Below are positions 36,777 through 48,400 of a stretch of DNA of 64,000 nt, in pieces. Origin of the DNA: Echiichthys vipera (lineage: Eukaryota; Chordata; Actinopteri; Perciformes; Trachinidae). Position 1 is the first letter of the stretch, and every line of letters starts with the position of its first letter. Below the pieces are notes generated by a model. That model ran no database searches. It saw nothing but the letters and a program-made list of their open reading frames with translations, and had not been told where the DNA came from. The stretch is from contig OY829655.1 of assembly GCA_963691815.1 (NCBI GenBank), positions 16,004,151 to 16,068,150 on the forward strand. Direction: 5' to 3'. A program made the position numbers and the translations under genes.

Positions 36777-38654
36777 GTGAGGGAAACAAAGGTATTGTTA
36801 TTTTAAAGCCACATAGGCATCAACACAAGAGGATGTATACTTCATAGCCATGCTACAGCAAAGTGTAAGTAACGGGTAGGGGAGCATCTAAAGCTGGCTG
36901 CCAAAGACAAAAATACATGTCTTACCAACACTCACTGAGATATGGCCAGAGGTACAATCATACTGCCCTACAAAGCCTAAGTGCAGTAACTACAAAATCA
37001 CTAGTAACATTAGTTCTGCACAGTTTTGGCCCTGAAAGTATGGAGGTTCGAAAATGAATTCAGATAAAACTCATACCATGGCAAACCAGTCAACCATCTA
37101 TTTGTTGGGAAAAAATGTTTTGTAGTTAATGCACTTTGGCTTTGTAGGGCGACATAGTATTTATGGGTATGGCAGACATATAAGAGCACTTGTAGTACAA
37201 GTCAATGGCACAACCATCTAGGATCGAGCATAGCTGGATTGCTAAAGCAAACAAAGTTCGTACATAACTAAGTTAGCCAAATTTTCTCAACTCCAAATCC
37301 ACAATCTCTCAAAGATATTTTATTAAATCAATATTTATTTTACTATTAGCCCTAAGCCTACCATGTAACTACATACTGATATGACTTTGTTTTTATCAAG
37401 ATTTAAAAAAAGACCTAAGTCTGAGCTTGACTGAAGAAGGTAGTACTTCAATGGTAAAATTTCCATACAGCCAACATTGGCTCTGCTATTATACAACCTG
37501 ACAAACGAGAAGCGCCGCTACTCAAACATTGGCAATAACGCAGTTCTCAAACCACGTAAAAATATTTACTTGCGAAAACAACTGCCCTGCACTGAACAAT
37601 AGTTACTTATTCGAAAACAACAATACTTAAAATTGTAAGACTCTCGAATGAGGACTTGTAGGCAAATGTATGCATACCTCTGTATGTACTGTGAAATCTT
37701 GCACACCCCATACTACCATACTTTTAGCATATCCTGCACAAAACTGGACAACTTTTATTTGTTTTTAACTGTTAAATTGCACATTTTTTATATATGTATT
37801 AGTATCTTTTTTATATTTTGATATGGTGCATTTTCTATTTATGTTTTTAACCACAGTGCTTTGAGTATTGTTTATTTCTTCTTAATTGATGTACGCACTG
37901 AAAACGTACTTGGCAATATACTCCTTTCTGGTTGTGGTTGTGATTCTGAAAACCTCTAGCTAACCTCTAGCTAACGTTAGTGAGCGTGACCACTTCAGTT
38001 AATGCTAAAGCTACCGTTAGCCATCAAAGGTTGCCGACCTGTATTCTATAGATCGAGTAACGTGAGCTAACATTAAGCTAGCCCATACTATAAGTGTTCA
38101 ATTACACTTATAATAACTATCGATGCGTATTGTGAGGTCAAAGCTTCGTGGAAAAAAGAAGCAAAAAAAGTTTCCAGCAACAACAGAGATGAGCTAACAC
38201 GTTAGATAACGCTGATCAATGTCAGGCCTGCACTGCCGTCATTATTCATTCACAAATCACTCACGTTACAGCTAACTTACGATATCTTAAGTTAATATAA
38301 CAATGGATGGGATTTATTTCACTTAAATCGTAATTGTTTTCGAACGCTTACCACCTCGGAAAACGTATAAAACGAAAAAAGCCAAACTGATGCCTGCACG
38401 CCGCCACACCATTACCGCTAGTCACATTAGCATGCTCGTAGCTACTCAACTAGCACATTTAGCTGCTAATTGTTTCAACAAAGCGAGCTCCTTCGGTCTT
38501 CACAGCTGTCGACCTTGTAGCATGTATTTACCCAGTTTATAGTCAGTGGGTGCAGTCTCCGTGTAGAAAAAAATGCCAGATAGCTACAGTCCTCTCAATG
38601 TGTGAAACCAAAACAATGGTTGAATGTGCTAACCCGTAAAAGTTAGCCAGCTAC

Positions 38655-38700
38655 CTTATCCGCCATGACGGGAAAAGGTTTCCCAAAATGCCATGCTGCG
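38655..38700 (-). other. probable first (5' UTR) exon of the SON-like gene
   Basis: On the minus strand ATGGCGGATAAG runs into a GTAGCT donor. Joined to the next exon, this ATG gives only a five-codon frame (M-A-D-K-C then stop), so it would be an upstream frame and not the protein start. The upstream boundary of the exon is not fixed by sequence. Confidence 0.5.
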
Positions 38701-38740
38701 CGGTTTGAATGGCGGCGTCACCGTCTCCTAGGCAACTACG
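38701..38740 (-). promoter_or_regulatory. SON-like promoter region with YY1-like and X-box motifs
   Basis: ATGGCGGC at about 38709-38716 (plus strand), with a second ATGGCGG on the minus strand at the first exon, resembles the YY1 core found at many housekeeping starts. GTCTCCTAGGCAAC at 38723-38736 fits the RFX X-box consensus (GTNNCC-N2-RGYAAC). Placement just upstream of the first exon suggests promoter use; binding is not shown. Confidence 0.45.
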
Positions 38741-38759
38741 TGCTACATAATGTATTTTT

Positions 38760-39690
38760 TATGACAAGAAAGTCTTTGATTGTAAAAAACTGTACATTTT
38801 GTACCTATTCATTTTATGTGTAAAATTATTCATTCACAAATTCAAATGTTCTAAAAACAAGCCACGAATAAATCAATTTAAAATAGAATTCGGACATTAG
38901 CCTATATTCAAACATAACATGGACTTAAAATAGCAAACCAAGGAAAACAACTGAAATTTGTAATGCCTTACATATTTTATTTTTCATGGTACCCCTATGT
39001 ATATAATTTTGACTTGTTCCGTTCTTCTCTATTTCTGTATTTATGTGTGAAAATAATTGTATGGTGAAAACAAAAATATTTCCTGTTTTTTTGTCTTTAT
39101 GTGCACATTCATATGTACTGTATTTCAAATCAGATCAGATATAATACATATTTTTGAAAACTATATCAAATTTGACACTAGCCTACTTAATAAAAACACT
39201 AACTACTTTTTTTTTTATAACAAACTAGGTAAATCCTCTTGTCACGGTTGTGTTCAAATGTGTGTAAATTATATCTCATTTAATGATTTTGTATTTTTGC
39301 ACTAATGTCCCGTACTTTTCTTTGTTTGTAAATCCTGTTGTTTCTTGCGCCAACGTTTGACAATTTGAATGTATCTGACAAGTGAAGGTACATTTGAAAG
39401 ACAGTTAATGAAAAAATGATCATATGTATTATTCCATGTGATAATATATATGATCTTATCTCTTGTACATCAGGTGTTCGTGCATGTTATACAATATATG
39501 GTGCACCTAAAGTTGCTTTTGACTTTTTTCATATACATAGACTGCATGGGTTTGCTGTTTTTCTATATCTAGTGGTAAACATTCCTTAGTTCAGCTTTAT
39601 TTCTTTAAGTTGAAATTCGGCTATAATTTTTTTTTCTTCGAAATTTCACTCCATGCCTGAATTTATGGATCTGTGTTTATTGCCCCCTTT
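38760..39690. other. intergenic, no gene seen
   Basis: AT-rich spacer between the divergently oriented SON-like gene and ERCC1. No supported exon. Confidence 0.45.
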
Positions 39691-39694
39691 ATTC

Positions 39695-40265
39695 ATGCCT
39701 AGTTGATTTGTAAAGATTTGTAAAGTTAAGGTTACAAGATGTACTTTTTGTGATTGGGACACTATTGAACATGTTTCTGTAGATTATTTTCATGTTACTT
39801 CTTTTTGGTTTGATTAACAGAAGTACCTTTCAAACTATTTTGTAAAAAATGTAATACTAAAAAAGATGTATTTATTACTAATTAACAATCCCAAATATTC
39901 TCCAGATGAATTTACATAATTAATTTGATCATTATCTTAGCAAAAATACCATATAAATAAAAGGTTTTAACAAACTACCCTCCTTTTTATTTTTAAAGAT
40001 TCAGATTTAAAAAAAAATCCACTATGGAAACCTAGAACTCAAAAATAATAAATTGGCAAAAACTATTAGATATTCTAGGCATTTTCAGATTTATTCCCTT
40101 AGTTTATCCGGTTTTGTTATTCCCACTTCCCTTTCTATGTTTTCGCTACTGTCTTTGTATATTTTATTCATGTAATTTCTATTTTCTCCATTCAGAAATG
40201 CATTGCATTGTATTGTGTACAACAACCTGTATGAAAAGTAATGTTTATATTGAATCTTGAACAAA
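39695..40265 (+). pseudogene. probable L1/Tx1-type LINE C-terminal remnant
   Basis: Translation with stops shows 'CTFCDWDTIEHVSVDYFHV' then 'SFWFD', resembling the C-x-x-C...H-x-x-x-x-C-like region and the F-W motif near the end of fish L1-type ORF2. AT-rich decayed sequence ends with an A-rich tail at about 40265-40285. It is far too damaged to be active. Confidence 0.5.
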
Positions 40266-40289
40266 AATTAAAAATGAAATAAATAAAAT

Positions 40290-40412
40290 AGAATTCTGAT
40301 CCACACTCCATTTCAGAAGGTGGCGGTAATGCGCACTAGAAAAGTTGTTTGCCCACCGCCGTAAAATAAGAAGTAGTAGAAGAAGAAGAAGAAGAAGAAG
40401 AAGAAGAAGAAG
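40290..40412. repeat. dispersed GC-rich element ending in (GAA)n at the ERCC1 5' end
   Basis: The segment AGGTGGCGGTAATGCGCAC, then GCCCACCGCCGTAAAA and about 11 GAA/AGA units, matches a motif I recall upstream of many fish genes, always followed by (GAA)n. GGCGGT and ACCGCC can pair as a hairpin. It ends about 57 bp before the ERCC1 start codon and is probably part of the promoter or 5' UTR. Confidence 0.55.
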
Positions 40413-40468
40413 AACGTCGGTTTGTTTTTAATTCTCAGTACTTGGAAAGTCTTCATCAGCTCAAAGAC

Positions 40469-43400
40469 ATGAAGAAGAGGTTTAACATCAACCTGGACGA
40501 CTCTGCTTTCGCCAAAGAAAGAACACCGGTGGGTATTTTGCTAAAGACGCGAGTGTTTGACCATGATTTATCTAATTTCTCGACTCTCAGATCGGTTTCC
40601 CATGTGTATTCCAGCCAAAGCCGCAGTTTCAACCTTCATCTAAAGGAGGACCCGTTACCTCAGCCTCATCTGCAGCAAAGCCCGTGGACCAGCCTCTCTC
40701 CTATGCAGAATATATCGTCCAGAGTAAAAGCAGTGTGACGGCTGCTCCCGCGCAGAGAGAGGGTCCCTCCGAGCCGCTCAGGACTGTAGGTGCTGGAGCT
40801 CCTGATCTGAGGCAAAGCGAGCCGGATTCAGTGTCAGGAACAGTTCAGCACTGTGATGAAGGGACTGAAGATGGATCTGGAGGGGCTAATAAGAGCGTGG
40901 AGACACAGGTGGCTGGCACAGACCAAAAAGAAGGGAACTGTCAAAGGACGTATACAGTCCAGGGTCCAAAACCAGTGGGGTCCGGGAGCAGCATCATTGT
41001 CAGTCCTCGACAGGTAACCACCAGCATGCATGCGCCTCTTGATTTGGGCGACATAACATATTATGTTTGAGCAAGAAACCAGGAGTTCTCCCCATCCATA
41101 CATCTATCCTCTGCACATTCTGATTCTCATTCAGTTACTAGGTTTACTTGGTAACTTAGATGGTTAATGCTACCGCCCATGTTTCTTTGTTTTCAGACTT
41201 GTTAGACTTGCTCAGCAGTTGATATCTCATTGCATATTTTGTTTCCACATTACATTTGTTTAGAGGGGAAATCCCATCCTGAAGTTTGTGAGGAGTGTTC
41301 CTTGGGAGTTTGGAGATGTTGTACCAGACTATGTCCTGGGCCAGACAACGTGCGCTATGTTCCTCAGGTGGGTTTTTGTGCCTTGGGAGTAGTGTGTATG
41401 TGAGATCCAGAAGGGTTGTTTGTATGTTAACGTAGTAGAGGAGGAAAGGATGTGTGCTCTGTTTAGTTTTCGTAACAGCGTGTCATGCACTGTAAATCAT
41501 TTTTGATGAGCACAGATTTGTTTAATGAATATTTGATTTGCAAAATGCCCTCTCTCATTTGCTTACCCCCCTCTTTTTTTGTTTTCGCTGTGATGTTGGT
41601 TGTGGTCGTGTCCTAAAGTCTGAGGTATCACAATCTCAATCCAAACTATATCCACGACCGTCTCAAGCAGCTTGGACAGACTTTCACCCTGCGAGTGTTA
41701 CTGGTACAAGTAGATGTGGTGAGTTAAAAGGATGATTCAGGATCAAATCTTTATATTATCTTTTCAATATTATCAATTATAATAATTACTCAATAATATT
41801 TATCAAACTCTAAAGATGGGGAAGACCCGTATCAGATCTACAGGACGCTTATTTGCATTTAAAAAGGCTTCATACATGCTGCATCAAATCAGTTAAAAAG
41901 AAAACACATGTTCTAAAATCAAATCGAAATCGGATTATTGTTCCATTTATCAATTTGCCTAGAGAGAAAAAAGTATAATTACTATTGTGGTACACTCCAG
42001 ATATTTCAAAACCTTTAAATACTGCTCTTGTGAAATCTACATCTGAACTCCTTTTATGCCAGGAGTGAAGATCGGCTTCTAGATTCTGTTTAAAGTTTCC
42101 TGCTAAAGCAGTTAAAGACTGATTCTTAAAGCGCAATACCAGCGTAAAAGCATCCCATGGTCTTTGTCGGCATTAATATACATCAAATATGCCATTGAGA
42201 CATTTTCTTTCGTTGATCACCTATTAACAGAGAAATCCCGGAGCGTCGGTAGCAGCGAGACATGATACTGCTAATGCTGAGTAGCTCGGGCAGAGCGCTG
42301 AACCATCCAAAACGGCCTTTTTAAGCACTAATATTGCTCAAAATAGCACCAAACCTCTGCAGTAGCATTATAATAGTCCCTACACAAAAAAATCAAGCAC
42401 CAACAACCTAGTTAGCCAACCCGGAGTTTATTAAAAAACTATTTTACAATGCTACACCCTTTAGCAGCCGGCTACATCCTTATTGAGAGGCAGTCTATAC
42501 AAGTCGATTACCGAATACACTGGAGTCCAAGGTGGAGAGTTGAAGTGAACTCCAGTGCATCCGTTTGCATGTGTGAAAGGGTTTCTGGTAAACTGATAAT
42601 TCTGGTAGCAAAATCATAGAAGCAAATTGATAACAAAAATTGAGAAACAAAAATACGCCTAAATTTCTGTTGGCTTGTTAGTTAGCCATACCAGCTCTCG
42701 GTTCGATAACGTCATTTTCCATTCCAAAGTGCTGACAAGGATCAGAACAATTCAGCAACATTATATTTAACAAAATGAAACAGCCCATACAACACACTAT
42801 ACTGTTGAAGGAGAGCTGTATTGTAAGCTATCCATGCAGAACAATTAATTTGTAATGTTTCCTTAATGGGATTTGTTTCACTAACAGTGGTGTAATTGAA
42901 GTCTGCAAAGTGCAGCTGGAGGCAATCTTAGCGCAGAATGTAGGGAAATATAAATGCCAGAGTTGACAAATACTAGATACTGTATGAGGAAAAACTCAGA
43001 TGTTGTTAAAAAAAAAATCTTTTCAGGACATATCTACGTTTGTGCAACATAGAGATGTCTCTAGCCCCAAGTTCCATTTATAAGGCTTCAAAAGTAACTG
43101 CGTTTTTTTCTCACTGACATAGAAAGATCCTCACCATACGTTGAAGGAGCTGGCTCGCATCTGCATCATGGCTGACTGCACACTCATCTTGGCCTGGAGG
43201 TGAGACCTGCAACAGTTGTGTTAAATGTGTTATTCAATGCATATTTTGGTTTGTAATGTATATTTAAAGTCTTTTCAAACTTCAGGCATCTAATTGTAAC
43301 ATTCATAAGATATGTTGTTTTATTCTGACTTGGATCAACAGATCTTTTTTCTTTTGATCAGGCAACATTGTGCCTGATAATGAACTTATAAACCAAAAAT

Positions 43401-44151
43401 GAAATACATATAATGAATAAAACCTAGCTAATATTTTCCTCATGTTCATTTGACAGTCCAGAGGAGGCAGGGCGTTACCTGGAAACGTATAAGTCATACG
43501 AAAAGAAACCAGCAGACTTACTGAAGGAGCAAGTCGAAAAAAACTATCTGTCAAAGGTGCGTGTGTTGTTAATGTGATCATTTTGCCAATTTGGAACATA
43601 TGGAAGTCATTTAAATGTGATTGACTGAAGAGAGTTTGAAGCAGTCACAAATAATGTCAAGGAAAGAGTGGGAGATTAAAGTGTTTTTCAGTTTTTGAGC
43701 AATACAATGCTCATTTGGATGGGTTTGTTTTAAGGTTACTGATTGCCTGACCACTGTGAAGTCTATAAACAAGACCGATGCCATCACCTTGTTGTCCACT
43801 TTCTCAGTGAGTACCACTACAGCGAGAATTCTTCCTCGTATTGCTGTTATACTATCGTCAGTGGATATGCACAGACATATCCACAGGCTGTTTTCATGGC
43901 GTTCTCTGAGATGATGGATTTTGTGCTTTTTTTTCCCAGTCTGTTGAGGGAATCATCAGTGCCTCTAAGGAAGACTTGGTTCTCTGTCCGGGCCTTGGAC
44001 CACAAAAAGTGAGTAAAAATACATGTGCACCATATGAATATACAGAAAGTAGATGGAACATTACCATGTTGTCACTTTGTGCTTGCAGGCGCGGCGACTC
44101 TATGATGTGCTGCATAAACCCTTCCTCAAGTCAAAGACAAAAGACAGCTGA
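40469..44151 (+). CDS. ercc1: DNA excision repair protein ERCC1
   Basis: Nine coding exons: 40469-40528, 40615-41013, 41264-41367, 41619-41718, 43123-43199, 43457-43556, 43735-43806, 43940-44008 and 44089-44151. They join in phase to 347 residues, against 297 in human. ERCC1 is the non-catalytic partner of the XPF nuclease; the pair cuts 5' of lesions in nucleotide excision repair and acts in crosslink repair in the nucleus. SSIIVSPRQRGNPILKFVR at about 145-163 is the XPA-binding segment running into the central nuclease-fold domain (VPWEFGDVVPDYVLGQ, LVQVDVKDPHH, LILAWSPEEAGRYLETYK). The C-terminal helix-hairpin-helix pair holds LTTVKSINKTDA and LCPGLGPQKARRLYDVLH, which binds XPF. The extra length is in the variable N-terminal exon 2. 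The ATG is the first in-frame Met after an upstream stop. No damage is seen, and the identification is secure. Confidence 0.96.
41719..43122. other. largest ERCC1 intron, no recognised element
   Basis: A 1.4-kb intron between the exons encoding 'LLVQVDV' and 'KDPHHTLKEL'. It contains a small inverted pair around CACTGGAGT at about 42518-42560. No coding or named transposon sequence was recognised. Confidence 0.5.
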
Positions 44152-44555
44152 AACATCTAACCAAGGGTGTGTGACATGCTGAGTTGGTCACTGTGTAGAA
44201 CAGCATGCAAACACACACTTCAGAGGAGTGAAACAAATGCTACAAACACTCTTGATTTACTGCGATGAAGAAAGAAACGTGTCCGAGACTGAGAATTTAC
44301 TGGGGATTTAAGGTCTTCAGGTGTGAACTCTTTTGCTGTTAAAGCTGCACACTGGTGCTACGCTGTGATTTATTGTTTGATATTGTGAATTGTTGAATTC
44401 ATTTTTTTATGAAAATAGATATTTGTGATATTTGTATACTATGAAGTGTATTGTTAAGTCTTTCTTACAGTAACTGTGTTTTCAACAACAGACAACCAGT
44501 GGGTGTTTAAATGTGTTGCTTTTTTTTGAAGAAACTAGGGATAAATTATAAAAAT

Positions 44556-44561
44556 AATAAA
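44556..44561 (+). terminator. ERCC1 poly(A) signal AATAAA
   Basis: The canonical hexamer lies about 400 bp after the ERCC1 stop codon, in AT-rich 3' UTR sequence. It is the first full AATAAA in that UTR. Confidence 0.65.
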
Positions 44562-44599
44562 ACATGTATTTTTTATATGAAAACTTTTAAACTAAGCTC

Positions 44600-45170
44600 T
44601 TTGGTGGGGGGATGATACCATGGACTGTATAAAAAAGGGTGATACCCCACCTTGGGCTAACACTAAACTGCTGAATGTCTGTACTCAGTATACATATGTA
44701 CTTGAATGACTGAGGTACCTCTTTAAATATGAAGAAGATCGAGTAACGAGTAAACTAAAAGCAGTAGTGCTTGTTTTTAAGTACCGGTAGGCTAAGTCCC
44801 ATCTATTGGAGAGCGCCGTGCTGCCTTTAAGTGCTCCTTTCACCATTTTACTGTGAGTACTTTGAAATAAGCTGTAAATTGGGCTGTAGCAAAGAATGTA
44901 GCCTAACGGATGCTATATGAAGACTAACAGAGAGGACAGCGTGTCAAAAAATGACAATGGTGTCAAAATATTGAAGAAACTACTTCATACGCGTGATTCT
45001 GGTATTATAATGAAAGCCAAAAGACTATTAAACAAGTTAAAACAAGAACAAACATTTAACAGCAAACATTTGATTTGCCATTACTGTGTGACACACTCAC
45101 GCGGTCGCGTAAGCTACGGAACATCTCTTTTGGACCGTTAATACACATCCGATTTATAGTTCTGATATTT
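44600..45170. other. ERCC1-PRMT2 spacer, no gene seen
   Basis: An open frame of 74 codons at 44917-45141 shows no family resemblance and no splice context. No other feature was recognised. Confidence 0.5.
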
Positions 45171-45177
45171 CCGACAG

Positions 45178-45210
45178 CACGTGAAGGTGCGGTCACGGCA
45201 CCTGACGTCA
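45178..45210 (+). promoter_or_regulatory. PRMT2 upstream E-box and CRE motifs
   Basis: CACGTG at 45178-45183 and the palindromic CRE TGACGTCA at 45203-45210 lie about 200-230 bp upstream of the PRMT2 start codon in a locally CpG-containing stretch. They fit a promoter bound by bHLH-zip and CREB/ATF factors; binding is inferred. Confidence 0.5.
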
Positions 45211-45408
45211 AAGGAGGAAGTGTTCGTCGCAGTTGAAGTGTTTGGTTGTAAGCGGTCTTTTGTAGTGTTATCATCATGGTTATCATGCATTTCCTAACAC
45301 GATAGATGCCCTCTCAGCTATCCATAACTGTACCGCTCATTTCACAAAGGTTCTTTACACATATTGTGTTCAGCTAGTTTCTTTCAGTGAACCAAACAAA
45401 ACAACAGC

Positions 45409-48400
45409 ATGCAGGCAGAGAACCAGGATGATGCATCTGTTGAAGAGTATGTAGCCCTGTCTAGTTTCAATGGAAATGGCAGCGACCAGGTTAGAGACCC
45501 ACAAGGAGGCTCGGCGAGGCTAATAACCGCACACCTTTCTCCACCGGAAAGTTTGAGTTTGTAAAACTTCTGTGTTTGTTCCGCAGCTTAGTTTCAGCAG
45601 CGGGGACAGGCTGCTACTTCACGCCAAGCCCACATCAGAGTGGTGGTGGGCAGAGCTGCGTGGGGTCGTAGGTTATGTCCCTGCCAGCTACCTGCGCCAT
45701 GGCCAGGATGCTGCTGCTGCTGAGGTAGAGGAGGAGGACACCTCTCTGGAGGACCCATGGCAAGATGAAGAGTACTTCGGCAGTTATGGGACACTGGTTA
45801 GATCTTCGAATTAGGGGTCGACCTATGTGGGGTTTTCTATGGCCGAACTTCTATAAATGAAGTCAGCTGACATGGATTTTTTCTCTTTTCCCTCTATCTG
45901 ATACAATATAACAGTTTAATAATACAAATTATACCAAAAAATGAATAAGGGATTAGATTTCTCAGCCATTTTAGCAACTATTGAAAAAATCAAAACAAAC
46001 AAAAGTACGAAGTTGGTACATTTATTTTTTTAGATAAAAAAAAGGACATTCAGCCTCTTTACATGGGGCGGTATATTATATTTTTTGAAAGTAATTTATT
46101 CCATTACAATGTAATATATTTTGCACAAAAATAGTTTATCAAGATAATTTGGGGAATCGTTTATAGTAGCCTATGATAGTTAATAGTAGTAATCAGAATG
46201 TTTTAAGCATCCACCCAAAACTGTCCTAAAGCATGTTTTTTGTTTGTTTGTGACACTGTCACAAGGCGAATGGCCATAATCTTAGTGACTGAAAAAATAA
46301 ATACTAGTAATCATAATAATAACGACTTTGTTTACTCATATTACACAGTCTGTGTGATGAGCGTGCACTAAACTAAGCAGATAATCGGCTTAATCTGCTC
46401 ATGTGTTAGTTGATGCCGATAATTTAAAAATAGCAAAAATCATCACTGATTAATCGGCAGGTCGGTCTACCTGCACCTTAAATTATATTTTTTTGCATTT
46501 CATCATAGATGTATTGGCATATACTTTATTCATAGCCTAGTTAGTCTCCAAGTTTCGCATGCTGATAATTTAAAGGGGGACTGTGGCTCAGGAAAGTCAG
46601 GCAAGTCCATTCACCATCACCAAAGTATAAAACCCCCACACAGCCATGCATTTCAGGATGGTAGTTAGAAAAGATGAACATGTAGAGACCTGAAACATAA
46701 GGCGATATTGAGTGGTGAGAGAGAGATCTGAGTGATTCAAAGAATATCTAGACTAGAAATGTTGGAAAATCAAACCTGGAATATGTGAATTAGATGTAAA
46801 TTTGTGCCGTTCAGCTATTAATCTTCAGGCTAACCATGAAGTGTTTGTCTGTTTTGATTTCACAACAGCATTTTTCTCAGTGACCTTTTCATCTGATAAT
46901 TCCACTTTTCCTCACTCTGTGTTTGCCTGTCAATCAAAGCAAACTAGGAACATACATGGATACGTGATTGGTTGTTGATGAGTGGACAGCCTACTGCATT
47001 TTAAAACAATTATTGAACTATTGGATTATTTCAGAATGTATTTCATCTTTATTTATTATATTACACCTGGGTCTTTATAAAAATACATGCAAAACTGCCT
47101 GTACCGTGTAAAATATTGTACAATAAGTTACGGGTCATGACGTTTTTTTATCACACAGAGGCTTCACTTAGAGATGCTGTCAGATAAGAGCCGCACCGAG
47201 GCGTACCGCAAGGTTATTCTCTGCAACAGTGCTTCTCTGAGGAATAAGGTGGTGATGGACCTCGGCTGTGGGACTGGCATCATCAGCCTGTTCTGCGCTC
47301 AGTTGGCACAACCCTCAAAGGTAAAATATATCTGATATATACTTTCTTAACAAAAATGTTGTTGAAATTAGACCACATTTGCATAAAGAAACACCCAACT
47401 TTAATGAAAAAAAAAAAGATTTTTACCCAGAAATGTAGTTTAAAGCTCTGAGTACATCTCAAATGTACAAAAACCCCAAGAAAAATAACCTGAAATATGA
47501 CAAATGTGATCCGAATCTCTGTATAATGTACCAAACTGCTCTGTTTACTATCAGGAACACTGTATATACTTCCATCTGCTGGACAACGTGTGTTGCTACA
47601 TGGTATAAACAGCATGGTGTATATAGAGTGTCTCAGTTTACATGTGGTATTGTACTATAGGTGTATGCTGTGGAGGCAAGCTCCATGGCAGAGTACACCA
47701 GACAGCTGGTGAAGCAGAATGGCTGTGAGGAGGTGGTCACGGTGCTCCAGGGACGAGCCGAGGAGATCGAGCTACCTGATCAGGTGGATGTCCTGGTGTC
47801 TGAGTGGATGGGGAACTGCCTGCTGGTAATAATGACACTGCTGCTATTACTAATAATACACGTATTTGTGTGAAGATTTGTTCTACTTGATCTTCACTCT
47901 CAGTGATATACCACATTATGTTTCTGTCTCCTTCTTTTGGTCTAGTTTGAGTTCATGGTGGAGTCAGTTCTACTGGCCAGGGACCGCTGGCTTAAGGAAG
48001 GCGGAGTGATGTGGCCCTCATCTGCGGCTCTCACCCTCGTGCCATGTCAGGCCAACAGCTATTATGCAGAGAAAATGGCCTTCTGGGAGCAGCCCTATGG
48101 CCTGGACTTCACTCCTCTTCAGTAAGTCACATGTTCTCACTTATGTACAATAAATCAGAATCATAGAAAGCCTGAGCAGCAGATTAAAGCCCACTGACAC
48201 CCCTACACTAATTAACACAAGGTGTCTCGATACACAAAGTATATCTATCACCACAAATACAACATTACAATAAAGGTTTAATGTCATAGGACTTTTTCTT
48301 ATATAACCTTTTTATTTTGTATTGTTTGCACAATTTAAAAACATTCATAACAATTACAACAACAAAAAAGAAACATAATAGACTGTGCAGGACGAGGAAA

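Noticed and set aside
44917..45141. 74-codon frame between ERCC1 and PRMT2
   Set aside because: No homology, splice or codon-pattern support; the length is within chance for AT-rich DNA.
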